From Bradyrhizobium ontarionense (GTDB lineage Bacteria; Pseudomonadota; Alphaproteobacteria; Rhizobiales; Xanthobacteraceae), in the NCBI RefSeq assembly GCF_021088345.1, contig NZ_CP088156.1:1488001-1552000 (forward strand): a stretch of 64,000 bases of DNA, given 5' to 3'. Positions 9,846-17,933 of the stretch are shown piece after piece (position 1 is the stretch's first letter; the number at the start of each line of letters is the position of its first letter). The position numbers were made by a program, and so were the translations under genes. The notes under the pieces were generated by a model, which saw only the letters and a list, made by a program, of their open reading frames with translations, was not told the DNA's origin and did no database searches.

Positions 9846-9920
9846 GCCCAATCATGCAAAATTGTTCTCGCGGCTCGATCTGCCCGAGTTGTGCTGATCT
9901 CGTTCACCCTCCTCCAGTCG

Positions 9921-10260
9921 GAGGGCGCAGGGAATGCCGGGTGAAGGCCTCACCCATGGCCCGCCTGCAACAAGAAAGCAGGCGGCAGTCACCACAGGTT
10001 CAGCCGAACATCCGGCATTCCCTGCGCGATGGCTTTACGACTTATACGTACTCTCCCCGGGGACCGGGCTTTTTTGCCCCCGTCACCAGCGGATCATCAC
10101 CGCCGGCTTGGCATCAGCGTCGGGATGCCAGGACCATACGACTTCGCCGTGCGCGACCGGTCGTTCGTCGGCATGATCGGATCATGCTGCGACCGGCTGC
10201 GCCCACCGCGTCCCGCGCTCCACGTTCGTGACGATCGCGAAGCGCCCCTCCTATCGAGCA
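9921..10260. repeat. long dispersed repeat with a 16-bp inverted repeat and cloverleaf-like fold
   Basis: gcgcagggaatgccgg (9925-9940) is the exact reverse complement of 10012-10027. Inside it three smaller hairpins can form: gtga/tcac (9941-9944 with 9950-9953), ccgcctgc/gcaggcgg (9961-9968 with 9978-9985) and gttc/gaac (9998-10001 with 10006-10009). The following 230 bases (tacgtactctccccgggg..., gggc-T6-gccc, and the palindrome gcatgatc-g-gatcatgc at 10171-10187) read like a repeat family I remember from Bradyrhizobium genomes; that memory needs a search to confirm. No plausible protein is encoded. Confidence 0.65.
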
Positions 10261-10542
10261 CGGGACCAAATCAACATAGCACCGTTTCTGAAAATTAGAA
10301 AGTGAAAAATATCGATCATGCGGTCCGACGTTTCGACGTGGCACCTGTTGAGTGACTTGCAGACCCTCCCCAAGTGCGTCCCCAAGTGCGTCGCCCGCGA
10401 TCCGCACGAACGCTCAAATCCGCGGACAATGCCGCACATGGCCGGACAGATCAGCCGATGAGTTGTGGCCGAATGCGCTGGTTTGTCGAACATGCCGCTT
10501 GTCCGATGGCGGTGCCGACCGCTGATGTCGGACGGCGTGGCA
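10261..10542. other. AT-richer leader region before the membrane/propeller gene
   Basis: From 10275 to 10320 the sequence becomes markedly AT-rich (accgtttctgaaaattag, then gtgaaaaatatcg), which suggests promoter DNA for the downstream gene. No confident -35/-10 pair was assigned and no gene was recognised. Confidence 0.35.
10367..10390. repeat. 12-bp perfect tandem duplication
   Basis: tccccaagtgcg occurs twice head to tail (10367-10378 and 10379-10390) and the next two bases start a third copy. A short slippage repeat in gene-free DNA. Confidence 0.6.
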
Positions 10543-12639
10543 ATGACCACGATCTCAGCCGCGAGTTTCGTGATGATCAACCGCGATGATCTTCCAGTGC
10601 GCGACCTTTCGCCTGCAGGGCGCAGCAACCAAGGTCTGCGGCCCATCACCTGGTCGACCTGGTTCGCCTGGATTGCCGTGGCGGCGCTCGTTCCGGTCTG
10701 CAGCACCGTGGCGGCCACGGCTCTCTTGAAGATCGTCGCGCGCGACGCAGCGTATCGCGAGCTGATCATGAGGGGCCTCCTGATCCTCGCAGGCGTCGCA
10801 CTGTTGACCCCGCCCGTGCTGCAAGCACTCGTCTTGAAGAGCGTGCTGCCGCGGTTCAGCATCGTGCTTTGGCTTTTCGGCCTCCTGATCTCCATCCTGT
10901 TGTGGCTGATGCTCGAATATGGTCGCGAAAGCTACGGACCAGTCCTTTTCGGATCACGCCTCGCGCCGAGCGTTCAGCTGAAACTCGCGGCGATGTCCCT
11001 GCATTCGGATGGACCGCTCACGATGATGCAGATCGTGGGGCTGCCTTGGGGACCGCTCCTGCTCTGGACGGCAGTGGCCGGCGCTATGACATCATTTGTT
11101 CCTTCCTGGATCATCGGTGAGGCATCAGGGCTGCGCGGCGCCACGCGGCTCGTGCTGTTCGCCTCGGTCCTCGGGGCGTGCGTGGCGTCAATCGCCGAGC
11201 AGCTGACGACGTTGCACGCCCATCGTTACGCTATCGACGACTGGGCCTTGAACGGCCTGTCATGGCCTGAGCGTCTCGACAAGCTGACGGTCCGTGCGGG
11301 TCTCGGCGCCGTCTGGGGCGCAACGACTGCGATCCCCGTCGTCGCGATGAGCAACCGACGGGCAAATGGGCCCGGAACCATCTTTGCCTTGCATCGCGCC
11401 GGAGGTCTGGTGTTGCTGCTGACGGCTCCGCTTCTGATCGCGATGCTGGCACCGTTCGTCGGATACCTCGCAGGCCGAAACGGCATCATGGCCGGCGCTC
11501 CCGAGCTCCGCAGGGCGTTGTCGATTGCGCCGTCGCACGACCGCTCGCAGGGCGAGCCGATCATCAGCTATTCCCACGACGTTGCGCTGCTGCTGGGACC
11601 TTGGCCTGATGCAGCGATTGCGCCTGACGGACAGACGGCAATCGTGCGCGATGCCGATCACGCGTTGCGACTGGTCGATCTCGCGACGGGGCGCCCCACC
11701 CGACAGCTCGCTGATGCGCTCCAACCATCGGAACGCCATCATCTGGCGTGGAGTCCCGATGGACATTACCTGGCCTTACGCAGCAATGGCGCGACACTGG
11801 CCATTCCCGATACCCGCTATGAGACGCGCCTGAGCCGCATTCGGCTCTATACGTGGCCGGACCTGAGCTCGGCCGGAGAGTTTTCGGACCAGCAGCCCCG
11901 CTGCAGCGAATCCTTCGTCAAAGATCCGTTGTTGTTCTCTGCCGACGGCAAGAGCGTCTGGCTGGCGTGCGATCCCCCCACGACGCCTCAGCCGGGCGAC
12001 GTCATGGCGCTGCGGCTCGAGGTGCCGACACTGCGGGTCGGAGATATCGCGTATTTCGGCGCAGCCGCCGACAGCGGCGTACTGCGCGGGTTGAAGCGCG
12101 TTGAAAGCACCGTGTGGGCCTGGCAGCTTCCGGAGCCTCACCTGCCCTTCCGCATCCACGATCTGACGAGGCGGCGCGAGGTCGTTGCCGTCTCACCTCC
12201 ACCGGAACTGACCAGAGGTCTGACGGCCCAATTTGCCGACATCGATCGCGACGATACGGCCAGATTGAAATACTGTGGCGTACCGGCCACCGCTCCGGTC
12301 AGCACGGGACCTTTGTCCTGGATCTGTCGGATACTCATCGTCGACACCAGGACTGGCGCCCTCATCGGACACGAAGACGAGCCGAACAATCTGGCACTGG
12401 ACCCGGCAAACGTGCGGCTGAAACGCGTGATCTCCGGCCATGGGCTGCGCATCGAAGCACTTTGGCAAATCACCAGCAAAGGCGGCGAGCTGGTCGTGCG
12501 CGACGAAGCGACCGGACGTGAGCGGCAGCGCATCGCATCGATCGCCCAGCGTCCGCTGCAGATGTCCGATGACGGCCGCTGGCTCATGACCTCGACCATC
12601 TACGGCAGCAGTTTGCGGCTGTATCGCCTGCGCCCCTGA
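10543..12639 (+). CDS. hypothetical multi-span membrane protein with a C-terminal beta-propeller-like region
   Basis: Not a family I can name. From ATG 10543 the product has 698 residues. The first roughly 330 residues hold about seven hydrophobic helices (for example WFAWIAVAALVPVCSTVAA, GLLILAGVALLTPPVLQALV, IVLWLFGLLISILLWLML). The second half is soluble and repeats blade-like phrases such as AIAPDGQTAIVRDADHALRL, LAWSPDGHYLALRSNGATLA, LLFSADGKSVWLACD and MSDDGRWLMTSTIYG, which is WD40/TolB-type propeller text. The soluble half is probably extracytoplasmic or cytoplasmic depending on helix number. The start is uncertain: GTG 10465, ATG 10492, 10525, 10543 and 10573 are in frame and none has a strong ribosome-binding site. 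Confidence 0.7.
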   Translation: MTTISAASFVMINRDDLPVRDLSPAGRSNQGLRPITWSTWFAWIAVAALVPVCSTVAATALLKIVARDAAYRELIMRGLLILAGVALLTPPVLQALVLKSVLPRFSIVLWLFGLLISILLWLMLEYGRESYGPVLFGSRLAPSVQLKLAAMSLHSDGPLTMMQIVGLPWGPLLLWTAVAGAMTSFVPSWIIGEASGLRGATRLVLFASVLGACVASIAEQLTTLHAHRYAIDDWALNGLSWPERLDKLTVRAGLGAVWGATTAIPVVAMSNRRANGPGTIFALHRAGGLVLLLTAPLLIAMLAPFVGYLAGRNGIMAGAPELRRALSIAPSHDRSQGEPIISYSHDVALLLGPWPDAAIAPDGQTAIVRDADHALRLVDLATGRPTRQLADALQPSERHHLAWSPDGHYLALRSNGATLAIPDTRYETRLSRIRLYTWPDLSSAGEFSDQQPRCSESFVKDPLLFSADGKSVWLACDPPTTPQPGDVMALRLEVPTLRVGDIAYFGAAADSGVLRGLKRVESTVWAWQLPEPHLPFRIHDLTRRREVVAVSPPPELTRGLTAQFADIDRDDTARLKYCGVPATAPVSTGPLSWICRILIVDTRTGALIGHEDEPNNLALDPANVRLKRVISGHGLRIEALWQITSKGGELVVRDEATGRERQRIASIAQRPLQMSDDGRWLMTSTIYGSSLRLYRLRP

Positions 12640-12648
12640 CTGTCGCCG

Positions 12649-12995
12649 GTGTTGGCACGTCTCGTCGCATGGATGCTGATGGTGCGTCTGTTCATGCTGT
12701 TTCCGGCCGCGCCGGTCGATGCTCCCAGCGCGCGGCAAAACGCAGTCCACGACCGCGACCGACACGCTTGGCATATCGTTGCGGTGACGTCTCTGGCGCT
12801 CGTCCCGATCGCGGGGTTGATCATGATAGGCCCGTCGGTGCTCTCCTTGGTTGGCTCCCCCTGATACACACGCACGCTGGCTGGCGTCGGCCTGCTCGTC
12901 GCAGAGGTCCTGCCGTGATACTGGTCCCGATGGTGATCGCTCCGCGCCTGTATCGGGCGGTCGGCGAAAGGTTGAATGTCCTGCCGCAAGGCTGA
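12649..12995 (+). pseudogene. decayed small membrane protein, possibly a remnant of a second copy of the preceding gene
   Basis: One frame reads a hydrophobic protein from 12649 (helix HIVAVTSLALVPIAGLIMIG), hits TGA at 12862-12864, continues in the same frame as TLAGVGLLVAEVLP, and then after TGA 12915-12918 the sense text continues in another frame as ILVPMVIAPRLYRAVGERLN to TGA 12993-12995. The phrase LAGVGLLVAEVLPVILVPMV resembles LAGVALLTPPVLQALVLKSV of the gene just upstream, and both are preceded by an AW..ALVP helix. Reading: a broken relative of the N-terminal membrane domain of its neighbour. The comparison is by eye only. Confidence 0.45.
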
Positions 12996-13030
12996 GCCGG
13001 CCTGCGGCGTGCTGCAACGGTGGGAGACCT

Positions 13031-13780
13031 ATGAACCTCGACATCATCTCCCTGCGCGACCGGCCCGACCTCATACGGCGCGTGTTCTCGGCCGAGCTGA
13101 ACAACGTCTGGCCCGAGTTCATGCGGCAGGACCGGACGGCGATGTTGTATTATGACCAGCCGGTGTTCGATCACTACGCGGACTGCGCGTTCGCGGCGCT
13201 CGCCGGCGACGAGGTGGTCGGGCGCGCGTTCGCCATTCCGTTCGCGTTCGGCATCGAAGGCCGTGTGGAGCTGCCGGACTCGGGCTGGGACGAGGTGATC
13301 CGCTGGGGGCACGAGGATCGCATGCTGGGGCGGCGGCCGACAACGATGAGCGCGCTGGAGATCGCACTGCTGCCGAGGGCGCGCGTGCCGGGCAGCTCGC
13401 TCGTGATGCTCGCCGCGCTGAAGGGATGTGCGCGAGCGAAAGGCTTTGCCGAGCTTTACGCGCCGGTGCGCCCTAACCAGAAGCATCTGCAGCCGCGGAT
13501 GCCGATGCATGCCTATCTCGGTCAGCGGCGCGCCGACGGGACGCTTTCAGATTCCTGGCTGCGGACGCATCTCGGCATCGGCGGCGAGATCGTCAAGATC
13601 GCGCCGTGCTCGATGACGATCGTCGGCACCTGCGCCGAGTGGTCAGAACGGACGGACGTGACGCTCGATCGCTCGGGCGAGATCGAGATCCCTGGCGCCC
13701 TGGTGCCGCTGCTCGCTTCGATCGAGCACGACCATGCAGCCTATGTCGAACCCAATGTATGGATTCGACATCCGGTCTAG
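13031..13780 (+). CDS. hypothetical protein, acetyltransferase (GNAT)-like
   Basis: 249 residues with no signal peptide. The layout (an N-terminal segment on lineage-specific residues, then AFAALAGDEVVGRAFAIPFA as beta strands, then MSALEIALLPRARVPGSSLV and MLAALKGCARAKGFAELYAP as strand plus helix) is like a GNAT fold, where the third segment would bind acetyl-CoA. No textbook Q/RxxGxG/A motif is obvious, so the function stays open. A ribosome-binding site (ggtgggagacct) fixes ATG 13031. Confidence 0.65.
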   Translation: MNLDIISLRDRPDLIRRVFSAELNNVWPEFMRQDRTAMLYYDQPVFDHYADCAFAALAGDEVVGRAFAIPFAFGIEGRVELPDSGWDEVIRWGHEDRMLGRRPTTMSALEIALLPRARVPGSSLVMLAALKGCARAKGFAELYAPVRPNQKHLQPRMPMHAYLGQRRADGTLSDSWLRTHLGIGGEIVKIAPCSMTIVGTCAEWSERTDVTLDRSGEIEIPGALVPLLASIEHDHAAYVEPNVWIRHPV

Positions 13781-13809
13781 GGGACGGCACGACCGGCCGT
13801 CTGGACCAT

Positions 13810-13934
13810 CAGCTTAGTCCAATCACATCATCGTCGGCCGAGCGCGGCTCGCAACCGCGGTGGCGAGCCGAGTTGATCCCGTCGTCTTCCGGCATGCCGC
13901 CGTGTGTGGCCGCACCGTGTGGCGCCCGCAGATT
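13810..13934 (+). pseudogene. truncated 5' fragment of an alpha/beta-hydrolase gene (second copy of 16948-17757)
   Basis: This gene-free stretch matches the first 120 bases of the intact hydrolase gene at 16948. It reads IIVGRARLATAVASRVDPVV then FRHAAVCGRTVWRPQI, against IMSGRARLAAEVAGRGDPVV then FLHAAVFDRSMWRAQM in the intact copy. The start codon has become ATC and one base is inserted just after it; similarity stops after the cag-at of codon 41. Clearly non-functional. The 3 kb between this fragment and the intact copy is the LysR/metallo-hydrolase cassette. Confidence 0.8.
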
Positions 13935-13965
13935 TGCGCGGCAGGTTGAAAGGGCAAAGCTGCTA

Positions 13966-14961
13966 TCAGCTCGCCGGAGCGACGCGTTCATTCAGAAACC
14001 CGATCACCGCATCGAACGCCTGCTGCCGATTCCGTTCCATGAGAACCATGTGGGTGCCCTGCCCGATCTCGACCAGTCGCTTGTACGGCGCGCTCGCCAG
14101 GCGCACGAACAGGTCGTGCGCCATGTCGAAACGGACATCGACGTCCCACTCCGCAGCGAGCACGAGAACCGGACAGGCAATCGCGCCGGGATCATAGAAC
14201 GGATTGTCCGCGGTCCAATGCACGCGCACGTCCTGCACCGCACCGGACGGCGCGCGGATCGTGTCAGGGTGCGGCGAGTCCGGATCGGTCGCCAAGGCCG
14301 CCTTCTCCCAGATCTCAAACCAGCCGTCAGGGATCAGGTCGTGTCGGGCATGCTCCGGGGCCGCGCCGCGCCATGCGGCCTCGAACGCGCGCGGGCTGAC
14401 GATCCGGTACGCGCCGAGCGGTCCGCCGGCATCGATGCGCAGCGGCTCTTTGGACAGCCAAAGCGGCGTCACCAGGATCAGCTTCTCGATCTTTGCGCTC
14501 GCGGCGCTCGCAAACGCGCCCGCAATGGTGGCGCCCCAGGACATGCCGAGCACGTTGACGCTGACAATCTCGCGGTCCCGGCAGATGAAGTCGACAGCAG
14601 CGGCGAAATCCTGGACGGCGGTTCGCGCCGTCACCACTGGCGCGCCCTCCTCAGGCGCCCGCGACATGTCCGGCGGCCGGCTGGAGCCGCCATAGCCGCG
14701 CGCGTCGACGGCCCAGACGTCGTAGCCGGCCTGCGCCAGCACATCCATGAAGGACGCGCCGGCCACGGCAACATCGAACAGGCTTGCGGACGAGAAGGTC
14801 GCGCCGTGCATCATCACGAGCGTGCGCTCGGCCGAGAAGCGTGGCAGATCGGCGAGGCGCTTGTTGATGAGATGAATCTTCACATCGGACTCGGGGCCGG
14901 CAATCAGCCGGCTCTCGGACACGATGCGCGGTGAGGACGAGACGTTTTTGATCATGGTCAT
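13966..14961 (-). CDS. alpha/beta-fold hydrolase
   Basis: 331-residue serine hydrolase (esterase/lipase-like, cytosolic, no signal peptide). The oxyanion-hole region is LVMMHGATFSS, the nucleophile elbow GMSWGATIAG, the acid probably the Asp in AAEWDVDVRF and the catalytic His in GQGTHMVLME. DARGYGGSSRP is the usual strand-4 text. The start is ATG 14961, with MIKN at 14955 as an alternative. It lies 6 bases after the stop of the metallo-hydrolase gene, so the two are one operon, divergent from the LysR gene and probably controlled by it. Substrate unknown. Confidence 0.87.
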   Translation of the reverse strand: MTMIKNVSSSPRIVSESRLIAGPESDVKIHLINKRLADLPRFSAERTLVMMHGATFSSASLFDVAVAGASFMDVLAQAGYDVWAVDARGYGGSSRPPDMSRAPEEGAPVVTARTAVQDFAAAVDFICRDREIVSVNVLGMSWGATIAGAFASAASAKIEKLILVTPLWLSKEPLRIDAGGPLGAYRIVSPRAFEAAWRGAAPEHARHDLIPDGWFEIWEKAALATDPDSPHPDTIRAPSGAVQDVRVHWTADNPFYDPGAIACPVLVLAAEWDVDVRFDMAHDLFVRLASAPYKRLVEIGQGTHMVLMERNRQQAFDAVIGFLNERVAPAS

Positions 14962-14967
14962 GTCAGC

Positions 14968-15900
14968 TCAAACGAAGTGCCACGCGAACCGGTCGCCGTC
15001 GCGGCTGATGCGCCCGGCCGAGGACTCGGCGAAGTGGGTGGTGAACACGAGGGATCCGGTCTCCGCGGCGTGGTCCATCGCCCATCGGCGCGAGCGCCGC
15101 GCCGCCTCCGGGAATTCGCAATAGACCGAGTTCCAGTCCGGACGCGCGACCTGCAGCGGATGATGCATCACGTCACCCCAGAACAGCGCGCGCTCGCCGC
15201 GCGAGGTGAGACTGATGCAGGCGTGATCGATGCTGTGACCGGGACTACGCACGAAGCGAAAGCCGTCGACGACCTCCGAGCCGTCGATCACGATCTCCCG
15301 CACGAGGCCCGCCTCGACGATCGGCAACACGCTGTCTTCGTAGACCCCGGCCAGCGGTGGATGCAGCATCGGGCCGAGCCTGGCGGCATCTCTGATCGCG
15401 GCATCCGAGCCGTCGCCGGCCGATAATGCCGCCAGATAGGCGCGCTCGCGGCCGGAAAAAACGTACCGTGCGTTCGGAAACGCCGGCACCCAATGGCCAT
15501 CCACGAGGTGCGTATTCCAGCCCACATGATCGGCGTGCAAGTGCGTCATCAGGACGAGGTCGACATCGCCGGGGCCGACGCCCGCGGCCCGCAGCCGATC
15601 AAGAAAAGGCTCGTTCAAGTGGTGCAGGACGGCAGCACCGGGCCGCTCCTTGTCGTTGCCGGTGGCCGTGTCGATCAGGATCACCCGCCCCGGCGTCCGC
15701 ACCAGCCAGCTGTGGATGCTGAGGCGCAACGATCCCGTCCGCGGATCGACCGATCCCGGCCCAAACCCGCCGCGTTCCCGGGCGATGCTGTCGGGGTCGA
15801 TGCCCGGAAAGAGAAATTCACCGTCGACCGCATCAAGGCCGATTTCGAAGATCTTGGTGACGGTGGCGTCCCCGACGCGATGGGTCGTGATGTCCTGCAT
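14968..15900 (-). CDS. metallo-beta-lactamase-fold hydrolase
   Basis: 310 residues with the binuclear-metal motif LMTHLHADHVGW, a third metal ligand in SPGHSIDHACI and a fourth in the strand ALFWGDVMHHP. This places it among MBL-fold lactonase/esterase-type hydrolases (the quorum-quenching AHL-lactonase-like group is one possibility, not proven). First gene of a two-gene operon with the alpha/beta hydrolase and divergent from the LysR regulator 84 bases away. Confidence 0.88.
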   Translation of the reverse strand: MQDITTHRVGDATVTKIFEIGLDAVDGEFLFPGIDPDSIARERGGFGPGSVDPRTGSLRLSIHSWLVRTPGRVILIDTATGNDKERPGAAVLHHLNEPFLDRLRAAGVGPGDVDLVLMTHLHADHVGWNTHLVDGHWVPAFPNARYVFSGRERAYLAALSAGDGSDAAIRDAARLGPMLHPPLAGVYEDSVLPIVEAGLVREIVIDGSEVVDGFRFVRSPGHSIDHACISLTSRGERALFWGDVMHHPLQVARPDWNSVYCEFPEAARRSRRWAMDHAAETGSLVFTTHFAESSAGRISRDGDRFAWHFV

Positions 15901-15932
15901 GTCTGGCGGCCTCGATCCGAACGATGATCTTG

Positions 15933-15944
15933 TCTCGGCCGAGA
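15933..15944. promoter_or_regulatory. candidate LysR operator in the divergent intergenic region
   Basis: tctcggccgaga is a perfect 12-bp palindrome in the middle of the 84-base region between the metallo-hydrolase and lysR starts; T15930-N11-A15942 also satisfies the loose LysR-box rule. Position and symmetry suit a LysR-type regulator that controls the divergent operon and itself. Confidence 0.45.
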
Positions 15945-15984
15945 TCTACGACTAGGTCTTACATTCCTCAAATCGATCCAACTC

Positions 15985-16938
15985 ATGCAGTCCATCGACC
16001 ACTTCGATCTTCGTTCCTTCGACCTGAACCTGCTGGTCGCGTTCGACGCGCTGATGCAGGAACGCAGCGTCACGCGCGCAGCCGCGCGTCTCAAGGTCGG
16101 GCAGCCGGCGATGAGCCATTCGCTATCGACGCTTCGCGTGCTGCTGCAGGACGAGCTGTTCGTCCGCGTCGGCACCGTGATGCAGCCGACACCGCGGGCT
16201 GCGGTGCTCGCAGGGCCGGTTCGAGCTGCGTTGGGGCAGATGCAGACCGCGTTGCACGCCACACCCGAGTTCGACCCGGCGACCGAGCAGCGCACCATCC
16301 GCTTCGGCTTTTCCAGCGAGGTGGAGCTGCTGCTGATCCCCGAGCTCACGGCGGTGCTGCGTCGATCGGCACCAGGATTGAGGCTTCTCAGCCGACCGAC
16401 GGAGCGCAACGAGGCGCACCGACTGCTCGACGAGGGAGCCCTGGATGTCGCGGTCGGCTGCTTCGAGGCCGTCGCGCAGCGGCACAGATCTCAATTGCTG
16501 TTCGAGCAGGCGCTGAGCTGCGTCTACAATCCAAAGCACATCGCGGTGAAAACGCCGATCGGCCTTGCCGACTATCTGTCACTCCCGCACGCGCTGGTGA
16601 CGCTGACCAACAGCCTGCAGGGCTGCCTGGAGGCAGCGCTCGATGAGATCGAGACCGAGCTCAACGTGGTCTCGGCCTCCTCGGAATTCCTGAGCGTGCT
16701 GGCGACGGTGGCCGCCTCACCCGTGATCACGACGATACCGACCCGGATGGCAAGGCTCTACGGGCCGCGCTTCGGGCTGACGCTCTGTCCCACGCCGTTG
16801 AAGCTGCGGCTGCCGGCGGTCTCGATGGTCTGGCCGCTGCAGCTCGATCGTGACGCAGCCTCGGTCTGGCTGAGAAACGCGGTCGCGGATATCCTGCACA
16901 CGACCGAGCGCGCCGCCTGTCGCGCCACTGCAGGATAG
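15985..16938 (+). CDS. LysR-family transcriptional regulator
   Basis: 317 residues. The N-terminal winged helix-turn-helix reads NLLVAFDALMQERSVTRAAA and then KVGQPAMSHSLSTLR, followed by a periplasmic-binding-like effector domain to the C terminus. The opening FDLRSFDLNLLVAFDAL is typical of the subgroup that includes NodD-like regulators. Divergent from the metallo-hydrolase/hydrolase pair and followed after 9 bases by another hydrolase gene, so it probably controls both sides. The inducer cannot be read from sequence. Confidence 0.92.
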   Translation: MQSIDHFDLRSFDLNLLVAFDALMQERSVTRAAARLKVGQPAMSHSLSTLRVLLQDELFVRVGTVMQPTPRAAVLAGPVRAALGQMQTALHATPEFDPATEQRTIRFGFSSEVELLLIPELTAVLRRSAPGLRLLSRPTERNEAHRLLDEGALDVAVGCFEAVAQRHRSQLLFEQALSCVYNPKHIAVKTPIGLADYLSLPHALVTLTNSLQGCLEAALDEIETELNVVSASSEFLSVLATVAASPVITTIPTRMARLYGPRFGLTLCPTPLKLRLPAVSMVWPLQLDRDAASVWLRNAVADILHTTERAACRATAG

Positions 16939-16947
16939 CGCTTCGAG

Positions 16948-17757
16948 ATGAGCTCTCTCCATCACATCATGTCCGGCCGCGCGCGGCTCGCAGCCGAGGT
17001 GGCGGGCCGCGGTGATCCCGTCGTGTTCCTGCATGCCGCCGTGTTCGACCGCAGCATGTGGCGGGCGCAGATGGTGGGCATAGCGAAGACCCACACGGCC
17101 ATCGCCTATGATCGGCGCGGCTTCGGCGAGACGGTCGCCGATGGGAAAGATCATTCCCCGGTGGCTGATCTGCTTGCCGTCATCGATGCGCTCGCCGAGG
17201 GCGGGCCGGCAACGCTGGTCGCCTGCTCGCAGGGCGGCCGCATCGCGTTCGATTTCGCGCTTCGCTATCCGTCTCGAGTCAACGCGCTCGTGCTGATCGC
17301 GCCCTCCATCAGCGGCGCACCGGAGCCGGTGTACCCGCCTGCGATCGAGGCGTTGATGGCTGCGCTCGCCGCCGCCGAGTCGGCCCGCGATTGGGATCGG
17401 GTGAGCAGCATCAAGGCGCATCTCTGGGTCGACGGCCCGCTGCAGCGCGAGGGCCGTGTCTCGGGCGGGCTCCGGCAGATGTTTCTGGAGAAGAACGCAG
17501 CTGCGCTGCGTGCGCCCGCGGCGGGTGCGAACCTCGACGTGACAGCCGCCTTCGCGCAGCTCGGCGACATCGCCGCGCCGTCACGCGTGATCTGGGGCGA
17601 CCTGGACTTTCCTCATATTCAGGAGCGAAGCCGCCTGATCGCAGCAGAGATGCCGAACGGATCGGGTCACGAGCTGACCGGAACGGCGCACCTGCCGAGC
17701 CTGGAGCGGCCGCACGAGGTGACCGAGCTGATCGCAGGGTTTCTCGCCGGATCGTGA
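16948..17757 (+). CDS. alpha/beta-fold hydrolase (intact copy)
   Basis: 269 residues. Motifs: VVFLHAAVFDRSMW (HG-like oxyanion region), YDRRGFGETV, the nucleophile elbow VACSQGGRIA, acid in WGDLDFPHI and catalytic His in TGTAHLPSLE. It resembles the small 3-oxoadipate enol-lactonase/haloperoxidase-like hydrolases. It starts 9 bases after lysR and is probably co-transcribed. A broken copy of its first 120 bases sits at 13810-13934, so the gene has been duplicated at least once here. Confidence 0.88.
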   Translation: MSSLHHIMSGRARLAAEVAGRGDPVVFLHAAVFDRSMWRAQMVGIAKTHTAIAYDRRGFGETVADGKDHSPVADLLAVIDALAEGGPATLVACSQGGRIAFDFALRYPSRVNALVLIAPSISGAPEPVYPPAIEALMAALAAAESARDWDRVSSIKAHLWVDGPLQREGRVSGGLRQMFLEKNAAALRAPAAGANLDVTAAFAQLGDIAAPSRVIWGDLDFPHIQERSRLIAAEMPNGSGHELTGTAHLPSLERPHEVTELIAGFLAGS

Positions 17758-17933
17758 GACCCGTGCCGCAACGGCGAGCCCCCGGCAGCCCCAACTGGCG
17801 GAGTCGCGCAGGTACGGCGGATCCGGCAGGCGTCGATGAACTGGCGGCAGACCGTTACGGCTTGGCCGCACCGCGCGCATTCGGTTAGAAGGCTGGTCTT
17901 TCGACTCGTTCGTCTCCGTCCGAAGGAACTCCC

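Noticed and set aside
9602..9907. Possible 101-residue protein on the minus strand
   Set aside because: Its text (RHCEEPKATKQS...) is the translation of a dispersed palindromic repeat, not a protein.
9998..10009. tRNA gene suggested by a ggttc...gaac arm
   Set aside because: No acceptor, D or anticodon arms of tRNA dimensions and no CCA context; it is part of the repeat fold.
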